Source: Bacillota bacterium
Lineage (GTDB): Bacteria > Bacillota > Clostridia > Oscillospirales > Ruminococcaceae
DNA length: 10,742 bases
Direction: 5' to 3'
NCBI GenBank assembly: GCA_023413185.1
Contig: JAEZQD010000051.1
Location: forward strand, 1-10,742
The notes beneath the pieces were generated by a model. The model was not told the origin of the DNA. It did not search any database and saw only the letters and a program-made list of their open reading frames with translations. A program made the translations under genes and the position numbers. Positions 6,403 through 10,742 of the stretch are shown piece after piece. Numbering within the stretch: position 1 is the stretch's first letter; each line of letters opens with the position of its first letter.

Positions 6403-6633
6403 GCGTAATGCTATAATGGGGCAATCTGTTTCGTAGTTATTATTGAGATAGAGCGAACTAAAATATCTTCGAAAATTAGCGTCCATTGTCGATTGCTTTA
6501 TTGTAATGTAGATTGGGGTGTGGTAAAATATATAAAAAGAACAACCTAAAAAATATAATTTTAGCCAAACTCCGTTATCCATCGGTCGGCGGCAACCGGC
6601 TTTCTACATCTAATCGGATTGGGGCGCGCATCA
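6403..6633 (+). other. Intergenic region between pnp and the GGDEF gene
   Basis: I see no convincing gene here. Directly after the terminator is an isolated extended -10, TGCTATAAT (6409-6417), sharing the ten bases ATGCTATAAT with the rpsO promoter; its -35 would fall inside the terminator stem and does not match consensus. A better promoter lies at 6501-6529. The transcribed leader after it has two small hairpins: CTAAAA...TTTTAG (6545-6563) and GTCGG-CGGCAA-CCGGC (6585-6600). It does not match the conserved core of c-di-GMP riboswitches as far as I can tell by eye. Confidence 0.5.
6501..6529 (+). promoter_or_regulatory. Promoter of the GGDEF gene
   Basis: TTGTAA (6501-6506) and TAAAAT (6524-6529) are 17 nt apart, with TGG at 6521-6523 forming an extended -10. 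Transcription would begin near 6536, giving a leader of about 98 nt to the ATG at 6634. Confidence 0.65.
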
Positions 6634-7782
6634 ATGAGAATCCCACTCAACGGAAAACTGAATGTGCTGCATGAGTTTGAGGACCGCAAGCTTGAACAGG
6701 AATACGCGCGTGCGCAGATTATACAGTCATTTCACTATATGCGCGCCTTGGCGTTTGCCCTTGGTATTGTATTCTTCTTGTTTATTATTGCAGACTATAT
6801 GGTAAACAGCTCGGCTGCCACGCTGTTGTTTATATTGGCAAACCGCGTGCTGATCTGTCTATGCGCGTTTGGTCTGTATTTTGTGATGAGCGTATCCAAG
6901 AATTACGGGAGGTTTTACTATCTGTACAATCTGGCAATTGTGTGCTCTTCCGTTTCCTTTTATCTTATCTGTCTGAGCTATGAACACCCAATTTTTCTAT
7001 TGCAGGTTATGGGGCTGTTTGCCATTGTACTTGTTGTTTTCATGGTGCCCAATCGCTGGATTAACAAGGTTTTAGTGGCGACGGTAATATCAGTTGCATT
7101 CTTTGCGGTAATGGCGGTTGCTCGTCCGGGTATCCCCGGCAACGAATACATTGCGGGGATGATTTACTCAATTTTGGTGCTTGCGTTACGTGCTGTTAGC
7201 ACCTACAAGAATGAGGCGCAGCGCCGCCTGCTCTACCTCAACGGCAGACAGCTTGAGATATTGTCAAAGACCGATTCGATGACAGGGCTTTATAACCGCG
7301 AAACCCTCAGCGCAGACCTTTCGCAACGAATTGAGCAGGTGGATTTGTGCGGGGATGACTTTGGGATTGTATTGTTTGACATCGATGACTTTAAGGCAAT
7401 AAACGATACCTACGGTCATCTGATGGGCGATAAGGTGCTTCTTGAAATTGTGCATATGGTGCAAGAGCAGTTAGCCTTCGATTGCCCGATGTACCGTTGG
7501 GGCGGCGAGGAATTTATCATTATCTTCCCCGATTGCTCTCACTATAACTGCGTGGAGCTCTCGGATAAATTGTGCCGCGGTATTGACAACCTAAAGCTAA
7601 ACGAGGTTCGGGTCACCTGCAGCTTCGGTATTGCCTGTTATCAATCGGGAGATACAATACAGGCCATGCTAGCACGTGCAGACAGCAACCTGTATGCGGC
7701 AAAGAGTTCGGGCAAAAACTGCGTGATGTCGCACGGGGTGCGATGTGCCGAGCGGTGTGCACAACAACATGACTTGGTATAG
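6634..7782 (+). CDS. Membrane-anchored GGDEF protein, probable diguanylate cyclase
   Basis: This 382-residue protein likely makes the second messenger c-di-GMP from two GTP. The N-terminal half has about six hydrophobic membrane segments (near 37-54, 63-87, 97-114, 120-137, 143-163 and 172-188) and no recognised sensor domain. The GGDEF domain starts at LSKTDSMTGLYNRETL (210-225). LFDIDDFKAINDTYGH (247-262) supplies metal ligands, and RWGGEEF (288-294) is an active-type signature. The inhibitory RxxD site expected at about 282-285 is replaced by FDCP, so product inhibition at that site is unlikely. The C-terminal tail shows C363, H367, C371, C375 and H379 at exact four-residue spacing. ATG 6634 was chosen with GGGG (6621-6624) 9 nt upstream; a TTG at 6619 is a weaker alternative. 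It is a single-gene unit converging on the downstream carboxypeptidase gene. The signal it senses is unknown. Confidence 0.9.
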   Translation: MRIPLNGKLNVLHEFEDRKLEQEYARAQIIQSFHYMRALAFALGIVFFLFIIADYMVNSSAATLLFILANRVLICLCAFGLYFVMSVSKNYGRFYYLYNLAIVCSSVSFYLICLSYEHPIFLLQVMGLFAIVLVVFMVPNRWINKVLVATVISVAFFAVMAVARPGIPGNEYIAGMIYSILVLALRAVSTYKNEAQRRLLYLNGRQLEILSKTDSMTGLYNRETLSADLSQRIEQVDLCGDDFGIVLFDIDDFKAINDTYGHLMGDKVLLEIVHMVQEQLAFDCPMYRWGGEEFIIIFPDCSHYNCVELSDKLCRGIDNLKLNEVRVTCSFGIACYQSGDTIQAMLARADSNLYAAKSSGKNCVMSHGVRCAERCAQQHDLV

Positions 7783-7819
7783 CTGCCTCGCAAAAAAGAA
7801 TGCCAATAAACACACAATA

Positions 7820-7848
7820 AAGCCGCGAACCACAAGGGTTCGCGGCTT
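7820..7848. terminator. Shared hairpin terminator between convergent genes
   Basis: AAGCCGCGAACC (7820-7831) pairs perfectly with GGTTCGCGGCTT (7837-7848) around a 5-nt loop. It lies 37 nt after the GGDEF stop and 31 nt past the stop of the minus-strand gene. Read on the minus strand it is followed by TTTATTGTGTG, a loose T-rich tail; on the plus strand the tail is A-rich. It therefore probably serves the minus-strand gene best and may stop both. Confidence 0.78.
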
Positions 7849-7879
7849 AAAAACAAGTCGTTTGTGTTATTCTTTTGTA

Positions 7880-9214
7880 TTAGTACCCTCTGTGCATACG
7901 GCTCATGCGGCTGCGGCGGCTTGCAATAATCGAGCCGACAATCATGACAATCAGCAGAAGTACAAACACCCCAATGCCGATGTAGAACCACACCGTTTTC
8001 GTTGCGGCCTTTAATATTTCGTACCAGTACAGCACCTCACTGCGCTGGGCGCCTTCCTCCGCGAGCAGATTCACACTGCCGACGCGCGCCCCCATTACCA
8101 TCAGCTCAACCGTGCCCAGCACATCGCCCTTGTTCACCGGCGCATTTACGTAGGTAGGCACATTAAAGCGGGGTATCACATCCCCCTCGCCAACCGCTCT
8201 GGGTACCAAAGCCGTAAAGTTTGTTTCGGGTCGCAGATGCAGGTAATCCTTGTCCCAGTTCAGCTTCAATTCCACCTCGGCAATCGGCTGCTCGTTGTTG
8301 AGCAGCTCCTTTACCTCAAATGAATCAAACGCCCATTGGTAGAGTTTCTTGGTATCGGCAAATGCCTTGTTTTCGGGGTAGCGTTCCCCGTTCTCGTCAT
8401 AGATGGGTGCCCCCAGCAAAACAATCAGGTAGGTGTAGCCGTCCTTGGTGGCAGTCGAGATAAAGCAGCGCCCCGCTTCATTGGTGGTTCCGGTTTTCAT
8501 GCCGCGGATATACTGATAGTAAACGTCCGAGCCCTGAACCTGCATGCGGTTGGTGGTGCTGATATATTCCTGCCCCCGCTTGTTTGAGGCCACAAGGGCA
8601 TAGGAGTTGGTGGATGCAATCTCCATAAAGCCGGGGATCTGCATCGCATATCTTGCAATCAGGTACATGTCCTGCGCCGTGGTATACTGGTCCTCATCAT
8701 GTAGCCCGTGAGGGTTTACATAATGAGTGCTGACAGCGCCTAGCTCCTGTGCCTTCTCGTTCATCATCGCAACAAAATCAGAGCGTGACCCGCCGATGTG
8801 TGACGCGACGATGCTCGCCGCCTCGTTGGCGGATGGCAGCATCATGCAGTACAACAGGTCGCGCATAGAACGATCCTCGCCCGGAATAATGCCGGCGCTT
8901 GAAATATCGGAGCTTCTCAGCCCCATGTTTAGAAATTCGTCCCATACGGTTGGACCGCATCGTACCATTGTATTATCAAGGTCGGTGGTATTCTCAAACG
9001 CAAGGATGGTTGTCATCAGCTTGGTGAGCGAGGCTGGGTACATCTTCTTGTCAGCGTTTTTTTGATACACAACGGTATCCGTATCCAGGTTCACCACATA
9101 AACCGCCTCAGCAGACAGCTCAAAGGGCGGGGTGTAATCCGCAGATACGGTAAAAAGCGGTGCAAACAGGGTAAAAAGCACCGTCAACAAGACAGCAGCA
9201 CTCAGTTTTCTCAT
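7880..9214 (-). CDS. D-alanyl-D-alanine carboxypeptidase (penicillin-binding protein, S11 family)
   Basis: This 444-residue enzyme of the DacA/DacF type removes the terminal D-Ala from peptidoglycan pentapeptides outside the membrane and would bind beta-lactams. A signal peptide (about 1-25, ending TVSA) is followed by the S11 serine peptidase domain. The active-site motifs are intact: SLTK (S62, K65), SAN (128-130) and KTG (240-242). A C-terminal beta-rich domain of the PBP5_C kind covers roughly 299-390. A single hydrophobic helix (about 407-431, VWFYIGIGVFVLLLIVMIVG) with a basic end anchors it to the membrane. I start at the ATG at 9214, because GGAGTG (9229-9224 on the minus strand) lies 9 nt upstream; the GTG at 9226 overlaps that site. 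It is divergent from the metY-like gene and convergent with the GGDEF gene. The exact paralogue name (dacA, dacB or dacF) cannot be decided. Confidence 0.95.
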   Translation of the reverse strand: MRKLSAAVLLTVLFTLFAPLFTVSADYTPPFELSAEAVYVVNLDTDTVVYQKNADKKMYPASLTKLMTTILAFENTTDLDNTMVRCGPTVWDEFLNMGLRSSDISSAGIIPGEDRSMRDLLYCMMLPSANEAASIVASHIGGSRSDFVAMMNEKAQELGAVSTHYVNPHGLHDEDQYTTAQDMYLIARYAMQIPGFMEIASTNSYALVASNKRGQEYISTTNRMQVQGSDVYYQYIRGMKTGTTNEAGRCFISTATKDGYTYLIVLLGAPIYDENGERYPENKAFADTKKLYQWAFDSFEVKELLNNEQPIAEVELKLNWDKDYLHLRPETNFTALVPRAVGEGDVIPRFNVPTYVNAPVNKGDVLGTVELMVMGARVGSVNLLAEEGAQRSEVLYWYEILKAATKTVWFYIGIGVFVLLLIVMIVGSIIASRRSRMSRMHRGY

Positions 9215-9251
9215 GTAGACAATCACTCCGTAAGTGTGTATTATATAAGTA

Positions 9252-9282
9252 TTGGCAATAAATCTGACAAGCTCTTTATATT
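9252..9282 (+). promoter_or_regulatory. Possible promoter of the metY-like gene
   Basis: TTGGCA (9252-9257) and TATATT (9277-9282) match consensus at five of six positions each, but the spacer is 19 nt. A TTTATA at 17-nt spacing is a poorer match. The -10 region overlaps that of the divergent gene on the other strand, so the two promoters may interfere. No S-box or T-box core sequence is visible downstream. Confidence 0.4.
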
Positions 9283-9308
9283 ATAACAGAGAATGCGCAA
9301 AATAAAAA
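9280..9308 (-). promoter_or_regulatory. Probable promoter of the carboxypeptidase gene
   Basis: On the minus strand, TTTTTA (9308-9303) lies 17 nt from TATAAT (9285-9280), which is preceded by TGT (9288-9286), an extended -10. A second TATAAT (9245-9240) with TTGTCA (9270-9265) has a long 19-nt spacer and could be an alternative closer to the gene. Confidence 0.6.
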
Positions 9309-9329
9309 GGACAACTTGCCCCAACTAGC

Positions 9330-9399
9330 CGCTTCGTTTACCGCGAGGCGTTTGTTCTGTGCAAACAGCCCGTTACACAACCAACAGGTCGAATCGACC
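9330..9399 (+). promoter_or_regulatory. Hairpins in the metY-like gene's leader
   Basis: CGCTTCG (9330-9336) pairs with CGAGGCG (9344-9350; one G-U) around a 7-nt loop and is followed by TTTGTTCTG, a weak terminator-like form. A short hairpin GGTCG-AAT-CGACC (9387-9399) stands just before the start region. Attenuation or translational control is possible but not shown. Confidence 0.4.
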
Positions 9400-9412
9400 A
9401 AAGAGAAAGGAC

Positions 9413-10717
9413 ATGAACCAAACCATGAAGGAACAGCTTGCAAACCTAGGCTTTGACACCCTTACCATCCACGCGGGGCATCAGCCCGACGGCGACACCC
9501 ATTCCATGTGCGCCCCCATCTATCAAACAACCGCATATGAGTTCGAAAGTGCGCAGCATGCGCGCGAGCTGTTCGAGCTCAAGGCAAGCGGCAACATATA
9601 TTCCCGTATCATGAACCCCACCTGCGACACTCTTGAACGCCGGGTTGCGACGCTCGACGGCGGCATAGCGGCGCTTTGTATGGCTTCGGGTCACGCGGCA
9701 ATCTATGCCACCATGTTAAACCTCGCAAACGCGGGGGATGAGATTGTATCATCCATGAATATCTACGGCGGCGCGATTAACCTGCTTGGCGTAACGCTTA
9801 AGAACATCGGCATCAACGTCAAGTTTGTTAACGCCGATAATATTGAGGAATGGGAGAACGCCATCACCGACAAAACCCGCGCGTTCTTTGTCGAGATTGT
9901 CGGCAACCCCAACGCAAACGTCGCGGATATTGCGGCGATTGCTGATGTGGCGCACCGTCACGGCATTCCTCTGATTGCCGACTCGACCTTCACCACGCCC
10001 TATCTGTGCCGCCCCATTGAGCTGGGCGCGGATATCGTTATCCACTCCGCCACAAAGTTTCTAGGCGGGCACGGCACCTCCATGGCGGGCATTGTCGTGG
10101 ACAGCGGCAACTTTAACTTTGCAGGCAACCCGCGTTTTCCTCAATACAACGAGCCGGACGTCAGCTACCACGGGCTGGTGTTTGCGCGCGACTGCGGCAA
10201 TGCGGGCTTTATTACCCGCCTGCGCGTCTTGATGCTGCGCGATTTGGGCGCATGCCTGTCGCCGTTTAACGCGTTTATGATTCTGCAGGGCATAGAGACC
10301 CTGCCCCTTCGTATGCAGCGCCACTGCGACAACGCGCTGAAGGTCGCCGAGTTCTTGCAAAATCACGACGCGGTTTCGTTTATCAACTACCCGGGGCTAC
10401 AGAGCAGCAGGTACTATGCCCTTGTGAAAAAACAGATGCCAAAGGGTGCGGGCGCGGTGTTTACGTTCGGGCTTAAGGGCGGCAGGGAAGCGGGAGCGAA
10501 ATTTATCGATAGCTTAAAGTTAATCAGCAACGTGGCAAACGTAGGGGATGTCCGCTCGCTGGTTATTCACCCCGCGTCCACTACCCACAGTCAGCTCTCG
10601 GACGAGCAGCTGCGCGCGGTGGAGATTTCTGCCGATACGGTTCGGCTGTCTATCGGTATTGAGGATGTAAACGACATCATTGCCGACCTTGAGCAGGCAA
10701 TTCGGGCGGCGCAGTAA
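9413..10717 (+). CDS. metY: O-acetylhomoserine sulfhydrylase (PLP-dependent, MetY type)
   Basis: The enzyme joins O-acetylhomoserine with sulfide to give homocysteine, the direct sulfhydrylation route to methionine. It is 434 residues, typical for MetY and longer than most cystathionine gamma-synthases. The fold type I PLP motifs are clear: YSRIMNPT (63-70), ASGHAAI (91-97), the aspartate of PLIADSTFTTPYLCRP (D190), and the Schiff-base lysine in SATKFLGGHGT (K215). SPFNAFMILQGIETLPLRMQRH and VGDVRSLVIHPASTTHSQLS are family blocks near the C terminus. The start is not certain: ATG 9413 follows AAAGGA with almost no gap, and ATG 9425 lies 13 nt after it; only four residues differ. The gene is divergent from the carboxypeptidase, which seems functionally unrelated. 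Related enzymes of the family (CysD, methionine gamma-lyase) cannot be fully excluded, but length and motifs favour MetY. Confidence 0.92.
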   Translation: MNQTMKEQLANLGFDTLTIHAGHQPDGDTHSMCAPIYQTTAYEFESAQHARELFELKASGNIYSRIMNPTCDTLERRVATLDGGIAALCMASGHAAIYATMLNLANAGDEIVSSMNIYGGAINLLGVTLKNIGINVKFVNADNIEEWENAITDKTRAFFVEIVGNPNANVADIAAIADVAHRHGIPLIADSTFTTPYLCRPIELGADIVIHSATKFLGGHGTSMAGIVVDSGNFNFAGNPRFPQYNEPDVSYHGLVFARDCGNAGFITRLRVLMLRDLGACLSPFNAFMILQGIETLPLRMQRHCDNALKVAEFLQNHDAVSFINYPGLQSSRYYALVKKQMPKGAGAVFTFGLKGGREAGAKFIDSLKLISNVANVGDVRSLVIHPASTTHSQLSDEQLRAVEISADTVRLSIGIEDVNDIIADLEQAIRAAQ

Positions 10718-10742
10718 TACTGTGCGCTTGCGATGCGCCCGG

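Noticed and set aside
6337..6582. An 81-codon minus-strand frame between pnp and the GGDEF gene
   Set aside because: It runs through the terminator stem and the GGDEF promoter, and has no ribosome binding site.
6536..6633. c-di-GMP riboswitch ahead of the GGDEF gene
   Set aside because: I looked for the conserved core bases and could not match them; the visible hairpins are small and simple.
9300..9412. S-box or T-box leader for the metY-like gene
   Set aside because: The conserved cores of neither class are visible, and the region is shorter than a complete S-box or T-box with its terminator usually needs.
10718..10742. GCGC-TTGCGAT-GCGC at the right edge as the start of a terminator
   Set aside because: The stem is only four base pairs of self-complementary GCGC and the window ends before any T run could be seen.

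Overview
The window carries ordinary chromosomal genes of a low-to-mid GC Gram-positive bacterium, most likely a member of the Firmicutes class Clostridia. Evidence for this is the gene order infB-rbfA-nrnA-truB-ribF-rpsO-pnp, Gram-positive-style promoters and AAAGG/GGAGG ribosome binding sites, frequent TTG starts, and a membrane-anchored D-Ala-D-Ala carboxypeptidase. A genus cannot be named from sequence reading alone. I see no phage genes, insertion sequences, CRISPR arrays, tRNAs or rRNAs.

Layout. Bases 1-3557 hold a tight plus-strand translation and RNA-modification operon: the 3' end of infB, rbfA, an NrnA-type DHH phosphoesterase, truB and ribF. The last three appear to start at TTG codons. 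Just after ribF there is a near-consensus promoter with an extended -10 and a structured leader of about 135 nt, leading into rpsO. A GC-rich hairpin with a short T run separates rpsO from pnp. The pnp leader folds into a long imperfect stem of about 28 base pairs, similar in position and form to the RNase III-processed pnp leader known from enteric bacteria. A strong terminator follows pnp.

Bases 6403-7782 carry a monocistronic gene for a six-helix membrane GGDEF protein, a likely diguanylate cyclase with an intact GGEEF signature, no inhibitory RxxD site, and an unusual Cys/His-rich tail. It converges on a minus-strand D-alanyl-D-alanine carboxypeptidase gene (7880-9214), with a shared terminator hairpin between them. 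Divergent from the latter, after a 198-bp promoter region, is a plus-strand O-acetylhomoserine sulfhydrylase (metY-like) gene, 9413-10717.

How the genes relate. IF-2, RbfA, TruB and S15 serve ribosome assembly, tRNA maturation and translation initiation. PNPase and NrnA act in succession in RNA decay, on long RNA and then on very short oligonucleotides. RibF makes FMN and FAD. The cyclase, carboxypeptidase and sulfhydrylase are separate transcription units for signalling, wall maturation and methionine/sulfur metabolism. No new multi-gene system is evident. The points most worth a second look are regulatory: the rpsO and pnp leaders, the run of TTG starts, and the GGDEF protein's tail and its position next to pnp.
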